DNA of 64,000 nucleotides from an uncultured Bacteroidota bacterium. GTDB lineage: Bacteria > Bacteroidota > Bacteroidia > Bacteroidales > P3. The position numbers and the translations under genes were made by a program. Within the stretch, counting starts at the first letter, position 1, and every line of letters begins with the position of its first letter. Positions 19,365 to 29,500 of the stretch are shown here, one piece after another. The notes below the pieces were generated by a model. It saw only the letters and a list, made by a program, of their open reading frames with translations, was not told the origin of the DNA and searched no databases. Where the stretch lies: contig CADCEC010000004.1 of assembly GCA_902800395.1 (NCBI GenBank), positions 1 through 64,000 on the forward strand, read 5' to 3'.

Positions 19365-19426
19365 AACTTTCATATCAAAGTTCCAGAACTTTCATATTAA
19401 AGTTTGCAGACTTTCATATCAAAGTT
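19365..19426. repeat. Three 18-base dyads at 22-base period between nqrD and nqrE
   Basis: Copies at 19365-19382, 19387-19404 and 19409-19426 share the form AACTTTCATATCAAAGTT, whose ends are inverted repeats. The spacing is exactly 22 bases. A weaker copy may lie near 19331. Confidence 0.88.
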
Positions 19427-19445
19427 TTCCTGGCATGGTTAAGGT

Positions 19446-20063
19446 TCATTTCTCACATAGGTCTTTGTTGCGGCTGCGGTGCCACCAGATGATAAGGCCG
19501 ACGAGGATGAGGGCCATGGGGGGCATGATCATCAGGCCGTTGTTCTCGTAGCCGATGCCGTAGAGGCCGAGTTTCTCCATGACGGGGTAGCCCCAGAGAG
19601 TGCCGCTGCCGAAGAGCTCGCGGACGAAGCCCAGCGCGATGAGGATGACGCTGTAGCCGAGGCCGTTGCCCAGGCCGTCGAGGAAGCTGGCCCACGGCTT
19701 CTGCACCATGGCGAAGGCCTCGAGGCGGCCCATGACGATGCAGTTGGTGATGATGAGGCCCACGAAGACCGAGAGCTGCTTGCTGACGTCGTAGACATAG
19801 GCTTTCAGCACTTGGTCGACCAGCACCACGAGGGTGGAGACGACGACGAGCTGCACGATGATGCGGATGCGCGGCGGGATGGTGTTGCGCAGCAGCGATA
19901 TGATGACGTTGGCCAGCACCACCACCACGGTGACGCTGAGGGCCATCACCACGGCGGGCTTCAGCTGCGCCGTCACAGCCAGGCAGGAGCATACGCCCAG
20001 CACCTGCACCAGGATGGGGTTCTCCTTGCTGAAGGGGAGTTTTATAAGGTCTAGGTTCTTCAT
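19446..20063 (-). CDS. nqrD: Na+-translocating NADH:quinone reductase subunit D
   Basis: A 205-residue six-helix membrane subunit homologous to NqrE. Typical features are NPILVQVLGVCSCLAVTAQLKPA at the start, with the conserved cysteine, and GLIITNCIVMGRLEAFAM in the middle with the second. The start overlaps nqrC by 4 bases. Confidence 0.96.
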   Translation of the reverse strand: MKNLDLIKLPFSKENPILVQVLGVCSCLAVTAQLKPAVVMALSVTVVVVLANVIISLLRNTIPPRIRIIVQLVVVSTLVVLVDQVLKAYVYDVSKQLSVFVGLIITNCIVMGRLEAFAMVQKPWASFLDGLGNGLGYSVILIALGFVRELFGSGTLWGYPVMEKLGLYGIGYENNGLMIMPPMALILVGLIIWWHRSRNKDLCEK

Positions 20064-20734
20064 TGTTGGGCCTCCTCTCTAGTTGAACTAGATGCTCTAG
20101 TTGCTCTAGAACTTCCAGTTAATCCTTTATAGTTCTCATAGGCTTTCTGTAGCATGGCCGTCACGCCGTTGCTGGTCATGGTGCCGCCGCTGATAGCGTC
20201 CACCTCGTAGGGGTTGCTGTGGTCGGCGTTCTTGGCCAGGTGGATGGCTTGGCTGTCCATACGCTTGCCGATGAAGCGGGCGGCGAACTTGTCGGTGGCA
20301 ATCTCGCCGCCGAGGCCGGGCGTTTCGCCCTTGTGGTCGAAGACGGCGCCCACCACGGTGCTGCTTTCGTCCAACGCCAGATAGCCCCAGATGGGTCCCC
20401 AAAGGCCGGTGCCCTTCAGCGGGATGACGATTCCTCCATCATAGCGATAGAACTGTAGGGGCGTACTCCCGTGTACGCCCTCTTCGGTAGCCTCGTCAGG
20501 GCGTACACTGGGGTACGCCCCTACAGAGATGTATTGGTCAAAGAGCTTGTCGGCGTTTTCGCGTGTGGCCTCCACGCCGATGGTCTTCAGGATCATCTGT
20601 TTCATCTCGGCCTCCTGGTTTTTGGTCTGTAGCGGCTTGAGGCTCACGCTCACCACCGTGAGGATGAGCGCCGCCACCACCACGAGCACGGCCGAGTAGA
20701 TGAAGATATAGCGGTTGCTGAAAGTCTTTTTCAT
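20060..20734 (-). CDS. nqrC: Na+-translocating NADH:quinone reductase subunit C, with two repeat-derived segments
   Basis: A periplasmic flavin subunit with one N-terminal helix (about 8-30). The FMN attachment motif, usually SGATxTS, reads SGGTMTSNGV near residue 190. Two stretches look foreign: about residues 70-95 (EGVHGSTPLQF) lie in a near-perfect 29-base inverted repeat, and the C-terminal tail (GSSRATRASSSTREEAQQ) is encoded by TCTAGTTC/CTAGAGCA repeat units. Both are in frame. Starts and stops overlap nqrB and nqrD by 4 bases. Confidence 0.94.
   Translation of the reverse strand: MKKTFSNRYIFIYSAVLVVVAALILTVVSVSLKPLQTKNQEAEMKQMILKTIGVEATRENADKLFDQYISVGAYPSVRPDEATEEGVHGSTPLQFYRYDGGIVIPLKGTGLWGPIWGYLALDESSTVVGAVFDHKGETPGLGGEIATDKFAARFIGKRMDSQAIHLAKNADHSNPYEVDAISGGTMTSNGVTAMLQKAYENYKGLTGSSRATRASSSTREEAQQ
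20082..20122. repeat. CTAGAG/CTAGTT tandem repeat at the nqrC 3' end
   Basis: Repeated TCTAGTTG and CTCTAGA words encode the Ser/Arg/Thr-rich C-terminal tail of NqrC. A related run lies in nqrA. Confidence 0.8.
20453..20526. repeat. GGGGCGTAC hairpin inside nqrC
   Basis: Arms at 20453-20481 and 20498-20526 are 29-base inverted copies with two mismatches and a 16-base loop. The outer end is CTGTAGGGGCGTAC. It is a REP- or MITE-like palindrome placed in frame in nqrC. Confidence 0.9.
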
Positions 20735-21876
20735 CGGCCAATCCTCCTTTCTCTACGCTTTATGTTGCGGCTGACGACGCAGTGGTCAATCAGCGGCGCC
20801 ATGCAGTTCATAAAGAGGATGCTGAGCATCATGCCTTCGGGATAGGCGGGGTTGCAGACGCGCAGCAGCACGGCGAAGGCGCCGATGAGCAGTCCGTAGA
20901 TCCACTTGCCGCTGTTGGTCTGCGCTGCGGTGACGGGGTCGGTGGCCATGAAGACCGCGCCGAACGCGAAGCCTCCCATCAGGAAGTGGTAGTAGAACGG
21001 CAACTGCATGTAATCGTTATAGCCGATAGCATTAAACAGCAGTCCCATGGCGCCGCCGCCGAGGAAGACGCTCAGCATGATGCGCCAGCTGGCGATGCCG
21101 GTCATTAATAAAAGTATAGCGCCCAGGGCGATGGCGATGACGGATGTCTCGCAGGTGCTGCCAGGGATGGTGCCGATAAGCATGTCGAGGGCCGAAGCGC
21201 TGGGATGAGAGCCAGCGGCCAGCTCGCCCATTGGTGTGGCACCGGCGATAGCGTCGCTGCCCCAGAGGTCGTTGGCAATCCACACCTTGTCGCCACTCAT
21301 GTGTGTCGGGTAAGCGAAGAAGAGGAATGCGCGTGCCACGAGGGCGGGGTTGAGGAAGTTCATACCGCTGCCGCCGAAGACCTCCTTGCCGATAATCACG
21401 GCGAAGGCCACGGCCAGCGCCACCTGCCACAGCGGCGTGGTGACGGGCACAATCATTGGTATCAGCAGACCTGTGGCCAGGTAACCCTCGTTCACCTCAT
21501 GGTGTCTATATTGCGCAAAAGCGAATTCTATGGACAAGCCCACGGCATAGCTCACCACGATGAGTGGCAGCATACGCAGGAATCCGAACCACCAGCACTC
21601 CAATATAGTGTGGTCGAAGGTTTGCCCTTCGACACCAAGAAAATGCTGATACCCGATATTCCACATACCGAACAGCAGCGCTGGAATCAGCGCAATCACC
21701 ACGATGATGATGCTACGCTTCATATCCACCGCGTCGCGGATATGACTGCCGCTCTTGGTAACAGTCTTGGGCGTGAAGGCGAAGGTGTGGAACGCCTCGT
21801 AGGTGCTCCCCAGCCATGCCCACTTGCCCTTCGGCTCAATCTTCTCAAACCAATCTTCAAGCCATTTCATATTCAT
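20731..21876 (-). CDS. nqrB: Na+-translocating NADH:quinone reductase subunit B
   Basis: A 381-residue membrane subunit with about ten helices that forms the sodium path. The family start WLEDWFEKIEP...GKWAWLGSTYEAFHTFAFTP is clear, as is GKEVFGGSGMNFLNPALVARAFLFFAYP. The stretch PGSTCETS near residue 235 is where homologues bind FMN on a threonine (family knowledge, position inferred). It overlaps nqrA and nqrC by 4 bases each. Confidence 0.96.
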   Translation of the reverse strand: MNMKWLEDWFEKIEPKGKWAWLGSTYEAFHTFAFTPKTVTKSGSHIRDAVDMKRSIIIVVIALIPALLFGMWNIGYQHFLGVEGQTFDHTILECWWFGFLRMLPLIVVSYAVGLSIEFAFAQYRHHEVNEGYLATGLLIPMIVPVTTPLWQVALAVAFAVIIGKEVFGGSGMNFLNPALVARAFLFFAYPTHMSGDKVWIANDLWGSDAIAGATPMGELAAGSHPSASALDMLIGTIPGSTCETSVIAIALGAILLLMTGIASWRIMLSVFLGGGAMGLLFNAIGYNDYMQLPFYYHFLMGGFAFGAVFMATDPVTAAQTNSGKWIYGLLIGAFAVLLRVCNPAYPEGMMLSILFMNCMAPLIDHCVVSRNIKRRERRIGR

Positions 21877-23195
21877 GAGATAGCCTCCTTTCTAAGCACC
21901 TCGAGTGCCTCTCTGATAATCGTCTGTATCTCCGTCTTCGAGGGGTCGATGAACTCGCACAGGGCGAAGTCTTCGGGTTCCACCTCGTAGATGCCGAGCT
22001 TCTCCTGCAGCTCCACGTCGCCCACAATGCAGGCCTTGATAAGCTGTAACGGATAAATATCAAACGGAAACACCCGCTCAAACGAGCCGGTGAACAGGAA
22101 GGGACGCACCGAGCCGTGCATGTTGGTGTTAAAGGAGTAGGTGGGTTTTATTGGCATCATGGGTTCAAGAGCCTTGAAGGGCCTTAAAAGACCGCTGAGG
22201 AAAGTCTTGCTGAAGCTGAATTTCTTTATCCCAGGCATCAGCCATCCCATGAAGTCATATTTGTCGCCTTCTTCGATGAAGCAGACCTGTTGGTCATACA
22301 TCCCGAGGAATCCGTCGTCGGCGATGGTGCTGCCACTCAGAGGACTGCCGCTGATGATTCTAGTCTCTCTAGATACTCTAGTTTCTCTAGATAATCTAGG
22401 ATAACTAGCATCCATCATCTGTGCCTCACTAATGTGCTGAATGCAAGCTCCACAAATCACTCTGTAGTATTTCGGGCACTTTGCCGCGGGCCCGCCCACG
22501 GCTATCACTCTCTCTGGCTTATATTCTCCCGTGAGACACCAGCGACCGATATTGGCCACGTCCTGCGCATTGACACTCCACACATATTCACCTTTGTTAA
22601 TGGGGTCAAGTGCCGCCACGATAGTGCCGATATTCCCGGCAGGGTGGGGGCCTTCAGCCTTCACGAGGTGTACCGGTGCAAAAGCCTCCAGTGCTTTCAC
22701 CCCTGCCTCGAACTCCTGCTCGCGCCCTTTCAGTGCAAAGTCCAGATCCGGTGCCAGCGGGTTGGTGTCCCGCAGGCTGACATATATCCCTTTGGGCGTA
22801 TGGTCAGGGTTGGCGATAGTGCCAAACGGGCGCTCTTTTATCATCCACCAGACGGGTGCCTCTGGCGTCAGAGTACTCGGAGTATTCTGATTACTCTGAG
22901 TATTCCGACAGACAACCACCTCCAGCAGCCGTCTTTTCTCGCCACGGACGATAGACTCCACCGTGCCACACACTGTCGACGGTAAGAACAACCGCTCGTC
23001 GCGCTTGTCCTGCACTAGGGGCTGTCCGGCGACGACGGTATCGCCCTCGGCGACAAGCAGACGCGGTGTGAAGCCTACCACATCCGGCGGCTTCACCGCG
23101 TAGCGCTCCACGCCTCGCAGGTCCAGTATCTCCCGTTCCGGAATGCCGCCGAGGGGGATGTCAAGACCCTTTTTTATCTTTATATCGTGTCTCAT
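21873..23195 (-). CDS. nqrA: Na+-translocating NADH:quinone reductase subunit A, with repeat insertion
   Basis: The cytoplasmic quinone-interacting subunit and first gene of nqrABCDEF. The start IKIKKGLDIPLGGIPE and the HPAGNIGTIVAALDPINKGEYVWSVNAQDV region are typical. The segment SYPRLSRETRVSRETRIISG (about 265-285) has an insertion of CTAGAGA-type repeats just before the conserved ISG.PL.G stretch. A -7 box lies about 70 bases upstream of the start. Confidence 0.95.
   Translation of the reverse strand: MRHDIKIKKGLDIPLGGIPEREILDLRGVERYAVKPPDVVGFTPRLLVAEGDTVVAGQPLVQDKRDERLFLPSTVCGTVESIVRGEKRRLLEVVVCRNTQSNQNTPSTLTPEAPVWWMIKERPFGTIANPDHTPKGIYVSLRDTNPLAPDLDFALKGREQEFEAGVKALEAFAPVHLVKAEGPHPAGNIGTIVAALDPINKGEYVWSVNAQDVANIGRWCLTGEYKPERVIAVGGPAAKCPKYYRVICGACIQHISEAQMMDASYPRLSRETRVSRETRIISGSPLSGSTIADDGFLGMYDQQVCFIEEGDKYDFMGWLMPGIKKFSFSKTFLSGLLRPFKALEPMMPIKPTYSFNTNMHGSVRPFLFTGSFERVFPFDIYPLQLIKACIVGDVELQEKLGIYEVEPEDFALCEFIDPSKTEIQTIIREALEVLRKEAIS
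22358..22408. repeat. CTCTAGA tandem repeat inside nqrA
   Basis: Five to six words of the CTCTAGA/TCTAGATA type encode RLSRETRVSRETR in nqrA. Confidence 0.85.
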
Positions 23196-23265
23196 TTTTG
23201 CCTTTTGACTACAATGATTTTACACCCAGCGACTTGCAACCAAATCGCCTTGTCTTACCAGACTG

Positions 23266-23273
23266 CAAATATA
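23266..23273 (-). promoter_or_regulatory. -7 box (TATATTTG) for the nqr-frd gene run
   Basis: Minus-strand TATATTTG lies 71 bases before nqrA. It is the best promoter candidate for nqrABCDEF and possibly frdCAB. Confidence 0.5.
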
Positions 23274-23304
23274 GGAAAAATATTGATTATTATAAAAACA
23301 ATAA

Positions 23305-24720
23305 TCAGATTTTGAGTTCCACGGGCTGGAGCATGTTCTCGGGCTTGAGGATTTCGTCCAATTGTTCCTTGGTGAGCAGCTTGTGCTCGAGGACGAGCTC
23401 GTAGACGCCGCGGCCGGTTTCCGAGGCCTCCTTGGCAATCTTGGTGCTCTGCTTGTAGCCGATGATGGGGTTGAGCATGGTGACGATGCCGATGCTGTGC
23501 TCCACCAGCTGGCGGCAGCGCTCCTCGTTGGCCACGATGCCGTCGATGCAGAGGTTCCTCAGGGTGTCGTAGCCGTTCTCCAGCAGGTGGATGCTCTCGA
23601 AGAGGGTGTAGGCGATAACGGGCTCCATGACGTTGAGCTCCAGCTGGCCGTTATCGGAAGCCAGCGAGATGGTCATGTCGTTGCCGATGACACGGTAGCA
23701 CACCTGGTTCATCACCTCGGGGATGACGGGGTTCACCTTGCCGGGCATGATGCTTGAACCGGGCTGGCGCTCAGGTAGATGTATCTCATTGAGTCCGCAG
23801 CGGGGACCGCTGGAGAGGAGGCGCAGGTCGTTGCAGATCTTGTTGGTCTTGATGGCCAGACGCTTCATGGCGGCGCTGTAGGCAATCATGCAGGTGGTGG
23901 CGCTGGTGGCCTCGATGAGGTTGTCGGCCAGCGTGATGTTCCAACCGGTAATCTTGCGCAGAGCCTTGATGCAGGCCTCGCTGTAGCCGGGTTTCGAGCA
24001 GATGCCGGTGCCGATGGCGGTGGCGCCCATGTTGACGATGAGGAACTCGTCGGCCGTGAGGCGCAGGTTCTTGTACTCGCCGCGCAGCGAGTCGGCGAAG
24101 GCACCGAAGGTCTGTCCGAGGGTCATCGGGACGGCGTCCTGCAGCTGGGTACGGCCCATCTTGATGACATGGGCAAACTCCTTGCGCTTGTAGTCGAGGG
24201 CGGCAATCATCTGCTCCAAGTGCGGCATAAAGGCCAGGTGCTCAAGGGCCAGAGCCATGTGGATGGCGCAGGGGTAGGCGTCGTTGGTGCTCTGGCTGGC
24301 GTTGACCACGTCGTTGGGGGAGCAGTACTGGTATTCGCCGCGCTGGTGGCCCATGCGCTCGAGAGCCAGGTTTGCGATAACTTCGTTGGCGGCCATATTG
24401 GTGCTGGTGCCGGCACCGCCCTGAATCATGTCGATGGGGAACTGGTCGTGGTACTTACCCTCGATGAGTTGGTCGCAAGCCCACATGATGGCTTCGCCCT
24501 GCTCGGGGGTGATCATGCCCACCTCGACGTTGGCCATGGCGGCGGCCTTCTTGGTGATGGCCATGCCGCGGATGAAATTGGGGTAGTGGCTCAGCAGCTG
24601 GCCACTGATATGGAAATTCTCCATGGCGCGGGCGGTCTGTACGCCGTAGAGGGCTTCTTCGGGGACATTTTTGCTACCGAGCAGGTCGCTCTCGGTGCGG
24701 AAGTTTTGTTTTTTGGTCAT
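23305..24720 (-). CDS. aspA: Aspartate ammonia-lyase
   Basis: Converts aspartate to fumarate and ammonia. The 471-residue protein carries the superfamily signature GSSIMPGKVNP with the catalytic serine loop. The N-terminus RTESDLLGSKNVPEEALYGVQTARAMENF and GGAGTSTNMAANEVIANLA favour AspA over class II fumarase. It lies upstream of the nqr and frd genes on the same strand and would supply fumarate as electron acceptor. Confidence 0.93.
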   Translation of the reverse strand: MTKKQNFRTESDLLGSKNVPEEALYGVQTARAMENFHISGQLLSHYPNFIRGMAITKKAAAMANVEVGMITPEQGEAIMWACDQLIEGKYHDQFPIDMIQGGAGTSTNMAANEVIANLALERMGHQRGEYQYCSPNDVVNASQSTNDAYPCAIHMALALEHLAFMPHLEQMIAALDYKRKEFAHVIKMGRTQLQDAVPMTLGQTFGAFADSLRGEYKNLRLTADEFLIVNMGATAIGTGICSKPGYSEACIKALRKITGWNITLADNLIEATSATTCMIAYSAAMKRLAIKTNKICNDLRLLSSGPRCGLNEIHLPERQPGSSIMPGKVNPVIPEVMNQVCYRVIGNDMTISLASDNGQLELNVMEPVIAYTLFESIHLLENGYDTLRNLCIDGIVANEERCRQLVEHSIGIVTMLNPIIGYKQSTKIAKEASETGRGVYELVLEHKLLTKEQLDEILKPENMLQPVELKI

Positions 24721-24797
24721 TTTCTTTATCTGTTTTTCTATGATTAACTATTGATTCTGTGTCGCCTATGGAAACCGTAGCCTCCCTTACGACGCGG

Positions 24798-24805
24798 CAA
24801 ATATA
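24798..24805 (-). promoter_or_regulatory. -7 box (TATATTTG) for aspA
   Basis: Minus-strand TATATTTG lies 78 bases upstream of aspA in an AT-rich spacer. Confidence 0.5.
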
Positions 24806-25004
24806 CAACTTTTTCTTTAATTACACTTTTTTTATCGATAAAAAAATTGATACTGCAGGGGAGAAAAAAGAATTCAAATACGAATAAAATGAAAAATTTA
24901 GGACAATGACAATAAATATGCCATTTTGTCGTTTCCTAGAAAAATTATATATAAAAATGAAGAGTGAAGAGTTAAGAATGAAGAATTCGGCTGCCGCAGT
25001 ACTA

Positions 25005-26501
25005 ATGCGCAAGATTCTTTGCGTCAGCCTGCTTCTCACCTTTCACTTCTCACCCCTCACTTCCTTTGCCCAGGTGAACGTCGAGTTCCACGGCTCTTCG
25101 GCCAATGCCGTCGGCAAGACCATCGAGCTCTTCGGCTACCAGGACATACTCAGTGGCCGTGAGGTAAAGCTCGACCAGTGCCGCATCGACGACACCGGTG
25201 GCTTCCACCTCCGCACCTTCGTCAACTACCCCCGCCTGGTCTTCCTGCAGGTGGAGAACTATAGCCAGGTTTTCTACATCCAGGCCGGCCACACTTATAA
25301 CGTCTACATCCCCACCTTCGACTGGGACATCGACGAGACCCGCAACGTCTTCCTCGACCCCGTGGCACTGCCGCTGGAGTTCATGGGCGTCGACAGCGGC
25401 GAGCTGAACATGCGCATCATGCTCTTCGACCAGCTGGTGGACAGCTTCGTGCTGGCCAACCAGACCCGCATGGACTTCAAGCTCAAGCCCGACCGCCGTG
25501 CCGTCAAGGAGCTGCAGCAGCAGGTCACCGCCCTGCAGTCAGCCCTCACCAAGCGCTGGGGCGAGGATCTCTTCTTCGACCGCTACGTCACCTTCCAGAT
25601 GGCACAGATGCGTCTGGCCATGCACCTCGACTCCCGCAAGCGCCTCTTCCGGCAGTTCGTCGATGGCAACCCCATCCTCTACCACGACGAGAACTATATG
25701 GGCTTCTTCTTTGACCTCTTCGACCATGCCGTCTCCGGTGGCACCAAGAAAATCTCGCAGTACCGCCTGATGGAGTGGGTTGAGAGTGGCGACCGTGAGC
25801 GCTACTTCGACTCCCTCGGCCTCGATCCCATGCTCGACAACGAGCAGGTGCGCGAGTTGGTGATGATACAGGCCCTCAAGGAGTCCTACTACGACGCCCA
25901 CTACGACCGCCCATCTGTCAAGCGCATGCTGCAGAGCATCGCCCAGGAGAGCAAGTTCGAGGAGCACCGCAAGCTGGCGAAAGCCATTGCGAGTTCGGAG
26001 TTCGGAGTTCGGAGTTCGGAATTATCAGATGCGGAAACCAACTCCGACCCCGGCATCTGTCTCCCCAACGTCGAGAAGGAGACCGTTTGCCTCGACGATT
26101 TCCGTGGCAAGTGGGTCTATATCGCCTTCGTCCGCGTGAACGACCCCAACTGCCTCAAGGAGATAGAGACCATGGCGCACTTCCGCGACTCGCTGCGAGT
26201 GAAGAACCCCGACGTGGAGCTGGTGGGCATCTCCTGCGACCGCGAGTTCCAGAAGATGTATCACTTCCTGAAGAACAACCGTCGCGGCGCCCGCTGCAAC
26301 TGGACCTGGCTCCACTTCGACGGCAACTATGACCTCCTGCGCCGCTACGGCGTGGTGTGCTACCCCGTGTTCCTCCTCCTCGACCCACAGGGTCGGCCCC
26401 ACTACGACTACACCCCCGCTCCCGCCAGCGGCATCCTCCTCCACGGCCCTTGGGAGAAGAAAGAGACACGCCGCTCCTTCGGTGGAGAGTATAAATTCTA
26501 G
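25005..26501 (+). CDS. Exported thioredoxin-like (TlpA/AhpC-type) protein
   Basis: From the ATG at 25005 the protein has a signal peptide (MRKILCVSLLLTFHFSPLTSFAQ). An N-terminal DUF4369-like beta region and a helical middle follow, and then a C-terminal thioredoxin fold (about 345-480) with LDDFRGKWVYIAFVRVNDPNCLKEIE. The redox position has a single cysteine (NDPNC) instead of CxxC, so disulfide chemistry would be atypical. GVVCYPVFLLLDPQG is the cis-proline region. The linker SSEFGVRSSELSDAE before the fold is encoded by GTTCGGA repeats. An upstream ATG at 24957 is possible but adds repeat-derived residues. Confidence 0.75.
   Translation: MRKILCVSLLLTFHFSPLTSFAQVNVEFHGSSANAVGKTIELFGYQDILSGREVKLDQCRIDDTGGFHLRTFVNYPRLVFLQVENYSQVFYIQAGHTYNVYIPTFDWDIDETRNVFLDPVALPLEFMGVDSGELNMRIMLFDQLVDSFVLANQTRMDFKLKPDRRAVKELQQQVTALQSALTKRWGEDLFFDRYVTFQMAQMRLAMHLDSRKRLFRQFVDGNPILYHDENYMGFFFDLFDHAVSGGTKKISQYRLMEWVESGDRERYFDSLGLDPMLDNEQVRELVMIQALKESYYDAHYDRPSVKRMLQSIAQESKFEEHRKLAKAIASSEFGVRSSELSDAETNSDPGICLPNVEKETVCLDDFRGKWVYIAFVRVNDPNCLKEIETMAHFRDSLRVKNPDVELVGISCDREFQKMYHFLKNNRRGARCNWTWLHFDGNYDLLRRYGVVCYPVFLLLDPQGRPHYDYTPAPASGILLHGPWEKKETRRSFGGEYKF
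25992..26022. repeat. GTTCGGA heptamer repeat
   Basis: Four GAGTTCG/GTTCGGA units lie in frame in the thioredoxin-like gene and encode SSEFGVRSSE. Confidence 0.9.
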
Positions 26502-26553
26502 TTCATAGATAATAGATAAAAGTTAAGAGTTAACGTAATAACGATATAACGTA

Positions 26554-29500
26554 ATGACGACAATGAAAAAGATATTTTTGGCCTTGGTGCTGACAGCGTC
26601 GCTTGCCCCTGTGTGGGCGCAGAAGACCACCACTGACGATCGCCGTCGCGAGCTCTACCGCGAGGCCATGGATCTCTATGGGAAACAGAAATACGCTGCC
26701 GCCCAGCAGATCTTCGACGAGATAGCCCTTGGCACGCTCTCGCGCACCGACCTCACCACGGCCGACGCCTGCTATTTCGCCGGCGTCTGCTCTGAGAAGC
26801 TCGACAACAACGACGCCTCCTACCGCCTCGAGGAGTTCCTGCGCCTCTATCCCCAGAGCGGCCGCTGCAACATGGCACGCTTCTACCTCGGCAACTTCTA
26901 CTATGCCCGCGCCGACTTCGAGAAAGCTCTCTCGTGGTACCGCAAGGTCAACGCCAAGGAGGTGGAGTACAACCATCGCAGCGAGTACAACTTCAAGATG
27001 GGCTACTGCTACTTCCAGAAAGACGACTTCAAGCGCGCCTCCGACCTCTTCGCGCAGCAGATTGCCGGACAGTCGAAATATCGCAACTCCTCGCTCTACT
27101 ATTACGCCCACATCCAGTACATGGAAGGCCGCTACGAGCTGGCACTGAAAAACTTCCAGGAACTGGAGAACGACCCCAAGTTCGCCAAGATTACCCCCTC
27201 CTATATCGCTCGCATCTACTATTACCTCGGCCGTGAGGACGAGTTGCTGCAGATGGCACCCGACCTCTTCAACGACCGTGACGCCTTCCGCAAGTACGAG
27301 ATTCACCAGATGGTGGGCGAGATATTCTTCCACCGCGGCGAGTACGCCAAAGCCCTCGAGCACTACCGCTCCGTGGAGCTGCTCTCCAAGAGCGAGCAGC
27401 CCCAGTCGTGCACCCCGCAGGACAACGACTACCAGATAGGCTACTGCTACTACAAGACCGGGCGCTATGACTCCGCCGCCGCCCACCTCGTCCGCAAGAC
27501 CGTCTGCAACGACAGCGTGGCACAGAACGCCCTCTATATCCTTGCCGACTGCTACCTCCGCATGGGCCAGAAGATGGAGGCCCGCAGCATCTTCCTCCAG
27601 GCATCGAAGATGAACTTCTCGCCGGCCATTCAGGAGGACGCCCTCTTCAACTACGCTAAGCTCAGCTGCGAGCTCAACCAGAACGCCTACAACGAGAGCA
27701 TCCGCTCCTTCGAGGACTACATGAAGCGCTATCCCGCCACCAAGCACAAGACCGAGATACAGGAAATCCTCACCGAGCTCTACTGCAACACCAGCAACTA
27801 TAAGGACGCCATCATCCTCCTCGAGAAGATACCCAACCGTAACAACACCCTTGAGGAAGCCTACCAGCGCGCCGTCCTCAACCGTGGCATTGAGCTCTAC
27901 AACAGCGGTCAGCACAAACAGGGCGAAGAGCTGTATGCGAAAGCCGTGCAGATCAATGCCGTGCCCCGCATCACCGCCGACGCCAACTACCTCCTCGGTG
28001 AGTCTCAGTACCGCAACGGCAATCTCGACCAGGCCGAGCGCAGCCTCAACAAGCTGCTCCTCTCCTCCTACAGCAAGACTTCGCCCTATGCCCTCGACGC
28101 CCGTTACACCTTCGGCTACATCCTGATGAAGCAGAAGAAATACGACGAGGCCCAGGAGACCTTTACCGAGCTTGACCGCATGCTCGACCAACAACTCAAT
28201 CAATCAAGCAGTCAAGCAAACAAGCAATCTGCCATGCGCTGTGATATCTGGAACCGCCTCGGCGACTGCCTCTATGTCCAGAGCCGCTTCAAGGAGGCCA
28301 TCGGCATGTACACCAAGGTCATCGATGCTAAGGGCAAGGATGCCGACTACGCCACTTATCAGAAAGCCCTCGCTTACGGTGCCCAGGGCAAGAATAGCGA
28401 GAAGCTCACCTACCTGAACTACGTCTTCGAGAAGTTCAACAACTCGCCCCTGCAGTCCAAGGCCATGCTGGAAATCGCCAATACCTACATGATGTGCGAC
28501 AACAACGAGATGGCCATGAGCCACTACGACCGCTTCATCAAGCAGTACCCCAAGAGCGTCTACGTGAAGACAGCCCTGATGAACAAGGGCCTTATCTATT
28601 ATAATACCGACCGCAACACCGAGGCTCTCAAGACCTTCGACCGGCTGCTGACGGGCTACCCCGGTACCCCCGAGTCGCGCGACGCCCTCGCCATCGTGAA
28701 GAATATCTACATCGCCCAGAACCGTGTGGCCGACTACTTCCCCTATGTCGAGCTCACCGCCAAGATGAAGGTGTCGACTTCCGAGCAGGACAGCACCATC
28801 TACCTCGCCGCCGAGGAGCGCTACCAGGAGGGCGACTACAGCGCCACCGCCAAGGGTCTTGAGTCCTACCTCGAGCGTTTCCCCAACGGTCTCTTCTCCC
28901 TCAAGGCCCACTACCTGCTGGCCGACAGCTACAGCCGTCAGAAGGAATATGCCAAAGCCCTGCCGCACTATGAGAGCGTCGTCTCCGCCGGCACCAACCA
29001 GTACAGCGAGCGTGCCCTCTCGGCAGCCGCAGACATCGCCTTCAACCAAGGCAACTACGCCAAAGCGGCCCCTTACTACCAGCGTCTCGCCGAGAACGCC
29101 GAGAGCGACAAGAGCCTGCTGAAGGGTAGGGTAGGAGCCCTACGCTGCGCTGTGGCACTGAAAGATAAGAACGGCACGCTTTCTGCAGGTCAAAACCTGC
29201 TGAACACTGAGAAGGCCACCACCGAGATGAAGGAGGAAGCCTCCCTGGCCATGGCCCGCGTCAACTTCGACAACCGTCAGCTCGACTCCGCCTACGCCCA
29301 GTACAACACCCTTGCACGTTCCGCCAATGGCGAGTACAACGGCGAAGCCCGCTGCCGTCAGGCCGAGATACTGATGCTCAACCAGAACTACGACCAAGCC
29401 GAGAAGATTATCGAGCGTGTGGCACGCGACGCCTCCTCAGACTACTGGCTCGCCTACAGCTTCATCCTCTGGGCCGACATCTACTACTACCGTGGCAACA

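Noticed and set aside
25005..26501. Calling the thioredoxin-like protein a functional disulfide oxidoreductase
   Set aside because: Only one cysteine is present at the active-site position (NDPNC), so only the fold was named.
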